Positions 41,536-50,405 of a DNA stretch of 64,000 nucleotides are shown one piece after another. The notes below the pieces were generated by a model. The model did not search any database. It worked only from the letters and a program-made list of their open reading frames with translations, and was not told where the DNA came from. How positions within the stretch are numbered: position 1 is the stretch's first letter; each line of letters begins with the position of its first letter. Source of the stretch: Burkholderia arboris (GTDB lineage Bacteria > Pseudomonadota > Gammaproteobacteria > Burkholderiales > Burkholderiaceae); contig NZ_CABVPX010000033.1 of the NCBI RefSeq assembly GCF_902499125.1, positions 1-64,000 of the forward strand, given 5' to 3'. The translations under genes were made by a program, and so were the position numbers.

Positions 41536-41862
41536 TCAGAACGGCAGCTTGAAGCCCGGGGGCAGCGGCAGGCCCGACGTCATGCCGCTCATCTTTTCCT
41601 GCGACGTCGCTTCGGCCTTGCGCACCGCGTCGTTGAACGCAGCGGCGACGAGATCCTCGAGCATGTCCTTGTCGTCCGCGAGCAGGCTCGGGTCGATCGC
41701 GACGCGGCGCACTTCGTTGCGGCACGTCATCGTCACCTTGACGAGGCCGGCACCCGACTGCCCTTCGACTTCGATCAGCGCAAGCTGCTCCTGCATCTTC
41801 TTCATGTTTTCCTGCATTTGCTGCGCTTGCTTCATCAGTCCGGCGAGGTTGCCTTTCAACAT
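41536..41862 (-). CDS. YbaB/EbfC-family nucleoid-associated protein
   Basis: A 108-residue DNA-binding dimer: a long helix ([23 protein letters not shown]), then the strand region with [14 protein letters not shown], and a Pro/Gly-rich tail ([17 protein letters not shown]). ATG 41862 has GGAGTA upstream. It lies between dnaX and recR. Confidence 0.95.
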   Translation of the reverse strand: MLKGNLAGLMKQAQQMQENMKKMQEQLALIEVEGQSGAGLVKVTMTCRNEVRRVAIDPSLLADDKDMLEDLVAAAFNDAVRKAEATSQEKMSGMTSGLPLPPGFKLPF

Positions 41863-41956
41863 GGGAATACTCCTTCTTGATCGTGTGAAAACCGGCACGC
41901 GGCGCGTGCCGGTCAATGTGTGCGGGCGTGATTGTGCCTGTCTCGGGGCGGTCAGT

Positions 41957-44314
41957 TCAATGCAGCGTCGGCGGCACGCCGTCCGGCGCCGAATCGGCGA
42001 GCGGACGCACCGAGCCCTCGACGATGCGCGCACCGAAGTCGCGCACGAGCTGCTGGACGAACGGATCGCCGTGAATCTCCTGCTCGGCTTCGCGCTGGCG
42101 AGCCGCGCGCGCCGCCGCATCGAGCGCCGCCGCGGTACGCCGTGCGGGCCCGACCTCGACGGTCACCTCGACCGGCTTGCCGAGGGCATCGGCCAGTGCA
42201 GCCTTCAGCTTCGTCACCTGCGCGGCGTCCGCATACTGCGGCACCGGCACGGACAGATTCAACGCGGTCGCGTCGACAGCCGTCAGTTCGCTGTTGAACG
42301 CGAGCTGGTACGCGACACCCTTCAACGGCAACTGCGCGGCCAGCGCCGGCCATTCACCGTCGAAGCCGATCGGGTCGAGCGCGATCGCGGGCGGCAACGG
42401 GCGCGCGTCGACCGGCGCAGCCGGACGCGCTTCCGCAGGCTTCGGCGTCACGCGGACATCGTCGGGCCCGCTGTCGAATACCGGCACGAAGCCGTCGTCC
42501 GGCGCGCCGAACATCTCGTCGGCGCTGAGCGGCACGTAGTCGTCGGGCGGGATGTCTTCCCACGGCGGCGACGCCTGGCGCGAATCGGCTGCTTGCGGCG
42601 CACGGGCGGCAGCACGCGGCGTCGGCACCGGCACGGCGGGGCGCGGCGCAGCCGGTTTCTCGGCGGCCGGCGCGGCAGCCGGTTTCGGCACGGCGCTCGC
42701 GCGCCCGCGGTCGGACGACACGCGCATCCCCGCATTGCGCAACACGTCGAGCGCGGCGGCGGCGCCGCCTGCACGCGACGCCGGGCGGGCGGCGGGCTCG
42801 GGCGGTGCAGCGCGCTGCACCGGCTCGGCTGATACGGCCGGTTCGTCGTTTCGCTGCGCGACGACAGCAGCCGCAGTCGCAGGCGGCTCGGGTTCCTTGC
42901 GGACGGGCGGCGGCAAGTCGCCTGCCGGTGCCGCTTGCGGCGCCTGAGGCACCGCATCCGCTTCCGGTTGCGGCGTTTCGATAACGGGTGCATCGACCGG
43001 GGCCGGCGCGGCTGCCTGGACAGGTGCCGGCTTCGCGACCGGCAGGCCTGCGTCATCGCCGGACTGCGCCGGTGCAGAACGCGCAACCGGCACTGCAGCC
43101 TGCGGACGCGCTGCCTCGACCGGCGCAGCCGATACCGGCTTCGCCGCGGCAGCCGACGCCACGGCCGTACGCGGGGCCGGCACGGCACGCGGCACGGACG
43201 GCTGCCCGCCCGGCGCACTGCCGGCAGCGACGGCCGGCTCGAACGCGAGCATCCGCAGCAGCGTCATCGTGAAACCGGCGTACTCGTCCGGCGCCAGGCC
43301 GAGCTCGGCGCGCCCGACCGTCGCGATCTGATAGAACAACTGAACCTGTTCGGGGCTCAAAGTCTCCGCGAAGCGGCGCAGGTCGGCCGCTTCCGGCCAC
43401 TCGTCGAGCACCGAACCCGGCGCGAACTGGGCCCATGCGATTCGGTGCAGCAGGCTCGCGAGATCCTGCAGCGCGGTCGAGAACGACAGGCTGCGCAGCG
43501 ACATTTCGTCGGCGATCGCGAGGATTTCGGGGCCGCCGCCGGCCGCGAGCGCGTCGAGCAGGCGCACCATGTAAGTCTGGTCGAGCGCGCCGAGCATGCC
43601 CGACACGGCCGATTCGGTCACTTCGTTCGCCGAATAGGCGATCGCCTGGTCGGTGAGCGACAGCGCATCGCGCATGCTGCCCTGCGCGGCACGCGCGAGC
43701 AGGCGCAACGCCTGCGGCTCGAACGTGATCTGCTCTTCGCCGAGGATCCGCTCCAGATGCGACACGATGTGCCCGGCCGGCATCTGCTTCAGGTTGAACT
43801 GCAGGCAGCGCGACAGCACGGTGACGGGAATTTTCTGCGGATCGGTCGTCGCGAGGATGAACTTGACGTGCGGCGGCGGCTCCTCGAGCGTCTTCAGCAT
43901 CGCGTTGAACGCGTGGTTCGTCAGCATGTGCACTTCGTCGATCATGTAGACCTTGAAGCGCGCATCGACGGGCGCGTACACCGCGCGCTCGAGCAGCGCG
44001 GCCATCTCGTCGACGCCGCGGTTGCTCGCGGCATCCATTTCGACGTAATCGACGAAACGGCCCTCGTCGATCTCGCGGCAGGCGCGGCACACGCCGCACG
44101 GCTGCGACGTGACGCCGGTTTCACAGTTGAGCGCCTTGGCGAAGATCCGCGACAGCGTCGTCTTGCCGACACCGCGGGTTCCGGTAAACAGATAGGCGTG
44201 ATGGAGACGCCCGCCGTCGAGCGCGTGCGTGAGCGCCCTGACGACGTGCTCCTGGCCGACGAGCGAAGCGAAATCCTTCGGACGCCACTTGCGTGCGAGA
44301 ACTTGATAGGTCAT
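41957..44314 (-). CDS. dnaX: DNA polymerase III subunits gamma and tau
   Basis: Clamp-loader ATPase of 785 residues. Walker A GTRGVGKT (45-52), zinc cysteines C64, C73, C76 and C79, Walker B and sensor regions ([24 protein letters not shown]) are in the N-terminal 370. A Pro/Ala/Val-rich linker of about 250 residues and a C-terminal tau domain follow. I see no clear A-run slippery site for the gamma frameshift known from E. coli, though other mechanisms are possible. It heads the dnaX-ebfC-recR group. Confidence 0.95.
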   Translation of the reverse strand: MTYQVLARKWRPKDFASLVGQEHVVRALTHALDGGRLHHAYLFTGTRGVGKTTLSRIFAKALNCETGVTSQPCGVCRACREIDEGRFVDYVEMDAASNRGVDEMAALLERAVYAPVDARFKVYMIDEVHMLTNHAFNAMLKTLEEPPPHVKFILATTDPQKIPVTVLSRCLQFNLKQMPAGHIVSHLERILGEEQITFEPQALRLLARAAQGSMRDALSLTDQAIAYSANEVTESAVSGMLGALDQTYMVRLLDALAAGGGPEILAIADEMSLRSLSFSTALQDLASLLHRIAWAQFAPGSVLDEWPEAADLRRFAETLSPEQVQLFYQIATVGRAELGLAPDEYAGFTMTLLRMLAFEPAVAAGSAPGGQPSVPRAVPAPRTAVASAAAAKPVSAAPVEAARPQAAVPVARSAPAQSGDDAGLPVAKPAPVQAAAPAPVDAPVIETPQPEADAVPQAPQAAPAGDLPPPVRKEPEPPATAAAVVAQRNDEPAVSAEPVQRAAPPEPAARPASRAGGAAAALDVLRNAGMRVSSDRGRASAVPKPAAAPAAEKPAAPRPAVPVPTPRAAARAPQAADSRQASPPWEDIPPDDYVPLSADEMFGAPDDGFVPVFDSGPDDVRVTPKPAEARPAAPVDARPLPPAIALDPIGFDGEWPALAAQLPLKGVAYQLAFNSELTAVDATALNLSVPVPQYADAAQVTKLKAALADALGKPVEVTVEVGPARRTAAALDAAARAARQREAEQEIHGDPFVQQLVRDFGARIVEGSVRPLADSAPDGVPPTLH

Positions 44315-44410
44315 CGGGAAATTGTATCAGTAACGCTGCGTCGCGCCGACACGTGAAACGGTGCGGAACACGGGCAAAGTGCGGGGTCGAACGGAGTGTG
44401 ATGCAGAAAT

Positions 44411-44434
44411 AAAAAACGCCCTGCGAACGGGGCG
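44411..44434 (-). terminator. intrinsic terminator of ffs
   Basis: On the minus strand CGCCC, loop, GGGCG and then TTTTTT. It ends the 4.5S RNA transcript ahead of dnaX. Confidence 0.85.
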
Positions 44435-44443
44435 AGAAGGAAG

Positions 44444-44540
44444 GTGACGAGCCCAACCCTCGGCACTGGCGGAAAACGATTGTGGCTGCTTCGTTCCCGA
44501 CCTGACCAGGTTCACCGCCCCACCATGCGAGGAGGCCCGT
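44444..44540 (-). ncRNA. ffs: signal recognition particle 4.5S RNA
   Basis: On the minus strand the conserved SRP domain IV loop is present: CCTGGTCAGGTCGGGAACG followed by AAGCAGCC. The flanks GGGCCTCCTC and GAGGGTTGGGCTC can pair into the long hairpin. The RNA binds Ffh to target inner-membrane proteins. It lies upstream of dnaX, a common location. Exact ends are uncertain by several bases. Confidence 0.93.
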
Positions 44541-44541
44541 C

Positions 44542-44931
44542 ACGGCATATTCTATCACCGCTTCCGGACGAATGCGACCGTTTGTTCGCATCAATGCGAA
44601 TATCGCCGGGCAAACCGGCATGCCATCCGTTCGCACGACGCGCATGCGTGCCCGCCCCTTGTAATTTGCAGGCCAGCCTCCACTTGCATGGCACAACGGT
44701 CGAACGTCGCGTCGTACCCCTACTCGCGTAGCGGCTACTATCGCCGCCCGCAGCAGATAGCAATTTAGGCTAATATGACGCCCGAACGACCCGCGAGCCG
44801 CGGCATGCAGCGCCTACGCCCCTCCTTTCCGGAGCGCGGCGTGGCCTGCCGCAGCGGCCGGCAGCCTACGGCGGCCGGTACGCCGCAACGCGCAAGCAGG
44901 CAGTCCCCGAACCGTAAGAGGTATTGACCCA
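44542..44931. other. intergenic region between ffs and trxA
   Basis: About 390 bases between divergent genes. It holds the ffs promoter at its left end and a TAATAT box (44771-44776) that could be the trxA -10, giving a leader of about 150 nt. I find no convincing gene. Confidence 0.55.
44549..44554 (-). promoter_or_regulatory. -10 box of ffs
   Basis: TAGAAT on the minus strand, preceded by TGA, about 8 bases from the predicted 5' end of the 4.5S RNA. Confidence 0.5.
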
Positions 44932-45258
44932 ATGAGCGAACAGATCAAACACATCAGCGACGCATCGTTCGAACAGGACGTCGTCAAGTCCGACAAGCCC
45001 GTGCTCGTCGATTTCTGGGCCGAATGGTGCGGCCCGTGCAAGATGATCGCCCCGATCCTCGACGAAGTCGCGAAAGACTACGGCGACAAGCTGCAGATCG
45101 CGAAGATCAACGTCGACGACAACCAGGCTACGCCTGCGAAGTTCGGCGTGCGCGGCATCCCGACGCTGATCCTGTTCAAGAACGGCGCGGCCGCCGCGCA
45201 GAAGGTCGGCGCGCTGTCGAAGTCGCAGCTCACCGCATTCCTGGACAGCCACCTGTAA
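44932..45258 (+). CDS. trxA: thioredoxin 1
   Basis: A 108-residue cytosolic thiol-disulphide reductant. The active site is W-C33-G-P-C36-K, and the cis-Pro loop [11 protein letters not shown] is intact. It is upstream of rho, as in E. coli and many proteobacteria. An AAGAGG ribosome binding site lies upstream. Confidence 0.98.
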   Translation: MSEQIKHISDASFEQDVVKSDKPVLVDFWAEWCGPCKMIAPILDEVAKDYGDKLQIAKINVDDNQATPAKFGVRGIPTLILFKNGAAAAQKVGALSKSQLTAFLDSHL

Positions 45259-45271
45259 TACCGGCAGTTCC

Positions 45272-45303
45272 ACGGACGTGTTGTCAGCCGGCAACACGTC
45301 CGT
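45272..45303 (+). repeat. perfect hairpin between trxA and rho
   Basis: ACGGACGTGTTG and CAACACGTCCGT form a 12-bp perfect stem with an 8-base loop, 13 bases after the trxA stop. No T-run follows, so it may protect the trxA 3' end rather than terminate. Confidence 0.7.
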
Positions 45304-45344
45304 CGTCCAGCCGCCGATCGCTCGCTCAAGCGCGAATCGGCCTA

Positions 45345-45353
45345 TGCTAGAAT
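45345..45353 (+). promoter_or_regulatory. extended -10 promoter of rho
   Basis: TGC-TAGAAT, about 100 bases upstream of the rho ATG. No strong -35. A leader of about 94 nt would result; rho is autoregulated through its leader in E. coli. Confidence 0.5.
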
Positions 45354-45453
45354 TAAAAAACGTCGACAAGACGCATTTAAGTCTCTGAGCGCTTCCGCTC
45401 GCCCTCCTCCCTTATTTTCTTTCGTCGCATCTCCTCCCTGGCGGGTTCTCCGT

Positions 45454-46716
45454 ATGCATTTATCCGAGCTCAAGTCTCTGCACGTCTCCGAACTGATCGA
45501 AATGGCCAATGGCCTGGAGATCGAAAACGCGAACCGCCTGCGCAAGCAGGAGTTGATGTTTGCCATTCTTAAAAAGCGCGCCAAGACGGGAGAGACGATC
45601 TTCGGCGACGGTACGCTCGAAGTGCTTCCGGACGGTTTCGGTTTCCTGCGTTCGCCGGAAATGTCGTACCTCGCGAGCACCGACGACATCTATATCAGCC
45701 CGTCGCAGATCCGCCGCTTCAACCTGCACACCGGCGACACCATCGAAGGTGAAGTCCGCACGCCGAAGGACGGCGAGCGCTACTTCGCGCTGGTGAAGGT
45801 CGACAAAGTCAACGGGCAGCCGCCCGAGGCCTCGAAACACAAGATCATGTTCGAGAACCTCACGCCGCTGCACCCGAACAAGCCGCTGTCGCTCGAACGC
45901 GAAATGCGCGGCGAAGAGAACGTCACGGGCCGCATCATCGACATGATCGCGCCGATCGGCAAGGGCCAGCGCGGCCTGCTCGTCGCATCGCCGAAGTCGG
46001 GCAAGACCGTGATGCTCCAGCACATCGCGCACGCGATCAAGCAGAACCACCCGGACGTGATCCTGTTCGTGCTGCTGATCGACGAACGCCCTGAAGAAGT
46101 GACCGAAATGCAGCGCTCGGTCGCCGGCGAAGTGATCGCCTCGACGTTCGACGAACCGGCCACGCGCCACGTCCAGGTCGCCGAAATGGTGATCGAGAAG
46201 GCCAAGCGCCTCGTCGAAATGAAGCACGACGTCGTGATTCTGCTCGACTCGATCACGCGTCTCGCGCGTGCGTACAACACCGTGATCCCGGCATCGGGCA
46301 AGGTGCTGACGGGTGGTGTCGACGCGAACGCACTGCAGCGTCCGAAGCGCTTCTTCGGCGCAGCGCGCAACATCGAGGAAGGCGGTTCGCTGACGATCAT
46401 CGGCACCGCGCTGATCGAAACCGGCAGCCGCATGGACGACGTGATCTACGAAGAGTTCAAGGGCACCGGCAACATGGAAGTGCACCTCGAGCGCCGTCTC
46501 GCTGAAAAGCGCGTCTATCCGTCGATCAACCTGAACAAGTCGGGCACGCGCCGCGAAGAAATGCTGATCAAGCCCGAGATCCTCCAGAAGATCTGGGTGC
46601 TGCGCAAGTTCATCCACGACATGGACGAAGTCGAGGCCATGGAATTCCTGCTCGACAAGATCCGCCAGACGAAGAGCAACTCCGAGTTCTTCGACCTGAT
46701 GCGCCGCGGCGGCTGA
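45454..46716 (+). CDS. rho: transcription termination factor Rho
   Basis: A 420-residue hexameric RNA helicase. The N-terminal helical part ([17 protein letters not shown]), the RNA-binding cold-shock-like domain ([16 protein letters not shown]), Walker A (ASPKSGKT), Walker B ([16 protein letters not shown]) and the Q/R loops ([10 protein letters not shown]) are all present. No insertion is seen. A terminator follows. Confidence 0.98.
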   Translation: MHLSELKSLHVSELIEMANGLEIENANRLRKQELMFAILKKRAKTGETIFGDGTLEVLPDGFGFLRSPEMSYLASTDDIYISPSQIRRFNLHTGDTIEGEVRTPKDGERYFALVKVDKVNGQPPEASKHKIMFENLTPLHPNKPLSLEREMRGEENVTGRIIDMIAPIGKGQRGLLVASPKSGKTVMLQHIAHAIKQNHPDVILFVLLIDERPEEVTEMQRSVAGEVIASTFDEPATRHVQVAEMVIEKAKRLVEMKHDVVILLDSITRLARAYNTVIPASGKVLTGGVDANALQRPKRFFGAARNIEEGGSLTIIGTALIETGSRMDDVIYEEFKGTGNMEVHLERRLAEKRVYPSINLNKSGTRREEMLIKPEILQKIWVLRKFIHDMDEVEAMEFLLDKIRQTKSNSEFFDLMRRGG

Positions 46717-46731
46717 TCGCCTCCGCCCCGC

Positions 46732-46771
46732 AAAACGGCCGCCCGCGCAGCTTGCCCGGCGGCCGTTTTTT
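46732..46771 (+). terminator. intrinsic terminator of rho
   Basis: AAAACGGCCGCC, loop, GGCGGCCGTTTT with further T. It lies about 16 bases after the rho stop. Confidence 0.93.
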
Positions 46772-46777
46772 CACCCC

Positions 46778-46811
46778 AACCTAAACGTGAACGTACAGGT
46801 TGATCTATAAT
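46778..46811 (+). promoter_or_regulatory. palindromic operator and promoter of the MerR-MFS pair
   Basis: Two half-sites, AACCTAAACGT and ACGTACAGGTT, form a 24-bp imperfect palindrome centred at 46789-46790. It ends 4 bases before a perfect TATAAT (46806-46811). This suits binding by the MerR-type protein encoded 30 bases downstream; the -35 hexamer is weak, as usual for MerR-controlled promoters. Confidence 0.6.
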
Positions 46812-46840
46812 CGCGCCATCACCCCAACCCACGCCTCCCG

Positions 46841-47341
46841 ATGCCGAACGACGCCACCACCCCGCTGCTGACCGTGAGCGACGCCGCGTCGCGGCTCGGC
46901 GTCACGCCGCGCACGCTGAAGTATTACGAAGAGCGCGGGCTCGTCACGCCGTCGCGCAGCGAGGGCCGCTACCGCCTCTACGACGAAGCCGACCTCGAGC
47001 GCTTCGCGCGCGTCCTGCGGCTACGGGCGCTCGGTTTCTCGCTGCATGGCATCGCCGAAATGCTGAAGCGCCCGCTGGAAGAAACGGGCGACGGCCGGCG
47101 CCGCTATTCGGACGCGTCGTTGCGCGACATCCGCACCAGCCTCGCCGAGCAGATCGACACGCTCGACCGGCGAATCGCGGCCGTCCAGCGCGAACTGAAG
47201 GAAGCCGTCGCGCTGCGCAAGGAACTGCAGCACGACGTCGACTACGTCGAGCGGCGCCTCGCCGGCGAAAACCCCGATGCGCTGATCGCGCAGCGGCAGG
47301 CCGAAGCCGGCGCGCGGCGCGCGCGCAAGGATCGCGAATGA
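46841..47341 (+). CDS. MerR-family transcriptional regulator
   Basis: A 166-residue regulator. The winged HTH (about 9-78) reads LTVSDAASRLGVTPRTLKYYEERGLV (key: TLKYYEERGL) and GRYRLYDEADLERFARVL. A dimerisation coiled coil follows (about 85-140), and the C-terminal tail is Arg/Ala-rich without the Cys or His ligands of metal sensors, so an organic effector is likelier. Its last codon overlaps the MFS gene start by 4 bases (ATGA), so the pair forms one operon. Confidence 0.9.
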   Translation: MPNDATTPLLTVSDAASRLGVTPRTLKYYEERGLVTPSRSEGRYRLYDEADLERFARVLRLRALGFSLHGIAEMLKRPLEETGDGRRRYSDASLRDIRTSLAEQIDTLDRRIAAVQRELKEAVALRKELQHDVDYVERRLAGENPDALIAQRQAEAGARRARKDRE

Positions 47342-48894
47342 ACACGGTGCCCGGTCGCCCGCCGCTGTGGAGCCGCGCGAACCTGCGCGCGGACCTGTTC
47401 CCGTGGGCGCTCGCACTCGTCACCGGCATCGACTACTTCGACAACGCGGTCTTCTCGTTCTTCGCAAGCTACATCGCGGGCGGCATCAACGCGTCGCCCG
47501 ACGAACTCGTGTGGTCGTCGAGCGCGTATGCGGTCACGGCCGTGCTGGGCATCCTGCAGCAGCAATGGTGGGTCGACCGGCTCGGCCATCGCCGCTACGT
47601 CGCCGGCTGCATGCTGATGTTCTCGTTCGGCGCGATCGCGGCCGCGCTCGCCGATACATCGCTGCAACTCGCGTTCGCGCGCGGTTTCCAGGGGTATTTC
47701 ATCGGCCCGATGATGGGCGCGTGCCGGATCCTGATCCAGATCAGCTTCAAGCCGCAGGCGCGGCCGCCCGCGACGCGCGCGTTCCTGATCATGATCCTGC
47801 TCGGCAGCGCGCTCGCGCCGCTCGTCGGCGGGCTGCTCGTCGCGCATTCGACGTGGCGTGCACTGTTCGCGTGCACAGCGCCGGCCGGCATTGCGTTCGC
47901 GGTCCTCGCGCTGCTCACGCTGCCCGATTCGGGCCGGACGCCCGACGACGCACGCGGCTCCGGGCACTTCTGGCCGTACGTCGTGTTCGCGCTCGCGCAA
48001 GGCGCGCTGCAGATCGTGATGCAGCAGGTGCATTACCAGCTCTACAGCGGCTCGCCGATGCTGATCGCGCTGACGATCGCGGGAATCGGCGCGCTCGCAT
48101 GGTTCGCGTATCACCAGTGGAACCACCCGACGCCGCTCGTGCGGCTGCATGCGTTTCGCGAGCGGACCTTCCAGGTCGGGCTGCTGCTTTACATGTTCTA
48201 TTACTACGAGACGACGGGTTTCAGTTACCTGACGTCGCGCTTTCTCGAAGGCGGGCTCGGCTATCCGGTCGAGAACGCCGGGCGCCTGGTGGGCACGATG
48301 TCGCTGATCTCGGCCACCGCGCTGTTCGCGTACCTGCGTTATGCGAAGCTCGTCACGCACAAGAAGTGGTTCGTCGTGCCCGGGTTCGCGATCGCCGTCA
48401 CGGCGGCGCTGTGGATGACGCGCATGACGCCGCAGGTCGGCGAAGCCGCACTGATCGTCCCGCTGCTGCTGCGCGGGCTGCTGCTGCTCTTCATCGTGCT
48501 GCCGGTCGCCAACCTCACGTTCCGGATCTTCGCGATCGACGAATACACGCACGGCTACCGGCTGAAGAACATCGTGCGGCAACTGACGATCTCGTTCGCG
48601 ACGTCGTCGGTGATCATCGTCGAGCAGCACCGCGTGGCCGTGCACCAGACGCGGCTCGTCGAGCGCGCGAACGTGTTCGACCCGCTGTTCCAGCAGACCG
48701 TCGACGCGCTGACGCGCAGCTACGCCGCGGCCGGCCACGCGCTGAACGAGGCGCACGCCCTCGCGATCGCCTCGATTGCGCGGATGGTCGCGCAACAGGC
48801 GTCGTTCCTCGCGTCGCTCGACGGCTTTTACTTCCTGGCGGGCGTCGCGCTCGTCGGCGGCGTCTTCGCAGCATGGCAAAAAGAGATCGATTGA
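47338..48894 (+). CDS. MFS transporter, DHA2-like
   Basis: A 518-residue inner-membrane transporter with about 14 predicted helices, fitting the 14-TM drug:H+ antiporter type 2 family. The first helix block (DLFPWALALVTGIDYFDNAVF) is followed by the motif A-like loop WWVDRLGHRRYVAG. It is translationally coupled to the MerR gene, which suggests induction by its own substrate. Substrate unknown. Confidence 0.85.
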   Translation: MNTVPGRPPLWSRANLRADLFPWALALVTGIDYFDNAVFSFFASYIAGGINASPDELVWSSSAYAVTAVLGILQQQWWVDRLGHRRYVAGCMLMFSFGAIAAALADTSLQLAFARGFQGYFIGPMMGACRILIQISFKPQARPPATRAFLIMILLGSALAPLVGGLLVAHSTWRALFACTAPAGIAFAVLALLTLPDSGRTPDDARGSGHFWPYVVFALAQGALQIVMQQVHYQLYSGSPMLIALTIAGIGALAWFAYHQWNHPTPLVRLHAFRERTFQVGLLLYMFYYYETTGFSYLTSRFLEGGLGYPVENAGRLVGTMSLISATALFAYLRYAKLVTHKKWFVVPGFAIAVTAALWMTRMTPQVGEAALIVPLLLRGLLLLFIVLPVANLTFRIFAIDEYTHGYRLKNIVRQLTISFATSSVIIVEQHRVAVHQTRLVERANVFDPLFQQTVDALTRSYAAAGHALNEAHALAIASIARMVAQQASFLASLDGFYFLAGVALVGGVFAAWQKEID

Positions 48895-48932
48895 GTTAAA
48901 AGACAGGCTTTGGATCATCGTCCGCCGCTTCC

Positions 48933-49766
48933 ATGCTCTCGAAACTCACCCGCTGGTTCGACGACCGCCGCCGCGACCGCGCGCTGCGCAGCCACCCGAT
49001 CTCCGACACGCTGTGGCACGACACGGTCGAGCGCCTGCCGTTCCTCGCGGCGCTGCCGCCCGACGCGCTCGGCCGGCTGCGTGAGCTGACGAGCCTGTTT
49101 CTCGCGAAGAAGTCGTTCTCGACCGCGCACGGGCTCGAACTGACCGACGAAATGATCGTCGCGATCGGCGCGCAGGCCTGCCTGCCCGTGCTGAATCTCG
49201 ACCTGTCGCTGTACGACGGCTGGGTCGGCGTCGTCGTGTATCCGGGCGAATTCGTGATCCGCAAGACCGTGCAGGACGAGGACGGCGTCGTCCACGAAGT
49301 CGAGCAGGACGCGAGCGGCGAGGCCTGGGAAGGCGGCCCGGTGATCCTGTCGTGGGAAGACGCGCAGATGACGGACGGCCGGGACGCGTACAACGTCGTG
49401 ATCCACGAATTCGCGCACAAGATCGACATGGTCAACGGCGCGGCCGATGGCTATCCGCCCCTGTTTCGCCGCTGGCACGCGCCGCACCTCGATGCGCAGG
49501 CGTGGGCCGACGTGTTCGAGCATGCGTACGACCAGTTCTGCGCACGCGTCGACGCGGTGCCGGACCGTGCGTGGGCGCGCTTCGAGCGGGACTCGCTGAT
49601 CGATCCCTATGCGGCCGACCACCCGTCGGAATTCTTCGCGGTGTGCAGCGAAGCGCTGTTCGTGCGGCCGAAAGCGTTCGAGTCCGAATTTCCGGAGCTG
49701 TACCGGCTGCTCGCGCGTTACTACCGGCAGGATCCGGCCGGCACCGGCGCGCTCGACGCCCCCTGA
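48933..49766 (+). CDS. mtfA: MtfA-family zinc peptidase
   Basis: A 277-residue M90 peptidase. The zinc motif H158-E159-F-A-H162 and the downstream Glu in PSEFFAVCSEALF match MtfA. In E. coli MtfA binds the repressor Mlc and affects glucose PTS expression; the Mlc link may not hold here. It lies 38 bases downstream of the MFS gene. Confidence 0.92.
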   Translation: MLSKLTRWFDDRRRDRALRSHPISDTLWHDTVERLPFLAALPPDALGRLRELTSLFLAKKSFSTAHGLELTDEMIVAIGAQACLPVLNLDLSLYDGWVGVVVYPGEFVIRKTVQDEDGVVHEVEQDASGEAWEGGPVILSWEDAQMTDGRDAYNVVIHEFAHKIDMVNGAADGYPPLFRRWHAPHLDAQAWADVFEHAYDQFCARVDAVPDRAWARFERDSLIDPYAADHPSEFFAVCSEALFVRPKAFESEFPELYRLLARYYRQDPAGTGALDAP

Positions 49767-49796
49767 AAATTATTCGTCAACCATCTGATTTTCTGG

Positions 49797-49802
49797 CATA
49801 AT
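49797..49802 (+). promoter_or_regulatory. extended -10 of rpmE2
   Basis: TGG-CATAAT, about 122 bases before the rpmE2 ATG, in the first AT-rich stretch after mtfA. A TCGTCA at 17 bases spacing is a weak -35. Confidence 0.4.
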
Positions 49803-49924
49803 CGCCGTTTTTCGACCTTAGGCAAGTGGCTCGCGCCGGGCTTGGCGTCGTCTGGTATTGCGCAATGTGCGCAGGCCGGCACGGCAAGCGGCGGGTTGGC
49901 TACCGCTCTCACCAAGGAAAGACC

Positions 49925-50185
49925 ATGAAAGAAGGCATCCACCCGAATTACCGCGAAGTCGTCTTCCAAGACATGTCGAACGGCTTCAAGTTCATCACGC
50001 GCTCGACGATCCAGACGCGCGAAAACATCGAACTCGACGGCAAGACCTACCCGCTCGCCAAGATCGAAGTGTCGTCGGAATCGCACTCGTTCTACACGGG
50101 TCAGCAAAAGATCATGGACACGGCAGGCCGTGTCGAGAAGTTCAAGAACAAGTTCGGCGTCCGCGCCAACGGCAAGGCGAAGTAA
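49925..50185 (+). CDS. rpmE2: 50S ribosomal protein L31 type B
   Basis: An 86-residue L31 of the cysteine-free class: [16 protein letters not shown] with no CxxC zinc pair. In species with both forms this class replaces the zinc form under zinc limitation; here it may be the only L31. AAGGAAAG precedes the ATG and a terminator follows. Confidence 0.96.
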   Translation: MKEGIHPNYREVVFQDMSNGFKFITRSTIQTRENIELDGKTYPLAKIEVSSESHSFYTGQQKIMDTAGRVEKFKNKFGVRANGKAK

Positions 50186-50228
50186 GCTTCGCATCGTATC
50201 CGGTGGCTGTAACGCACCGGTACCGCAC

Positions 50229-50257
50229 AAAAAGGGCAGCCCAGGCTGCCCTTTTTT
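50229..50257 (+). terminator. intrinsic terminator of rpmE2
   Basis: AAAAAGGGCAGC, loop CCAG, GCTGCCCTTTTTT, about 44 bases after the rpmE2 stop. Confidence 0.93.
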
Positions 50258-50405
50258 GTCTCTGCTCGCCCGGAAACGGCCGGCCGGCGTCCGGGCATCG
50301 ATCTGACGCGTCATCGCCGGCGCGTCTACAATGCCGGATGCTCGAAACCGGCCCGTCCGCGCACGACCGCGCCGGACGCCCGCCCATAACAAAACGCTCA
50401 TCTGC

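Noticed and set aside
41957-44314. Programmed frameshift in dnaX as in E. coli
   Set aside because: I searched by eye for an A-rich slippery heptamer near the expected position and saw none, so I do not annotate a gamma product.
44121-44696. Minus-strand frame spanning the ffs region
   Set aside because: It crosses the 4.5S RNA and its terminator and reads into the dnaX start in another frame.
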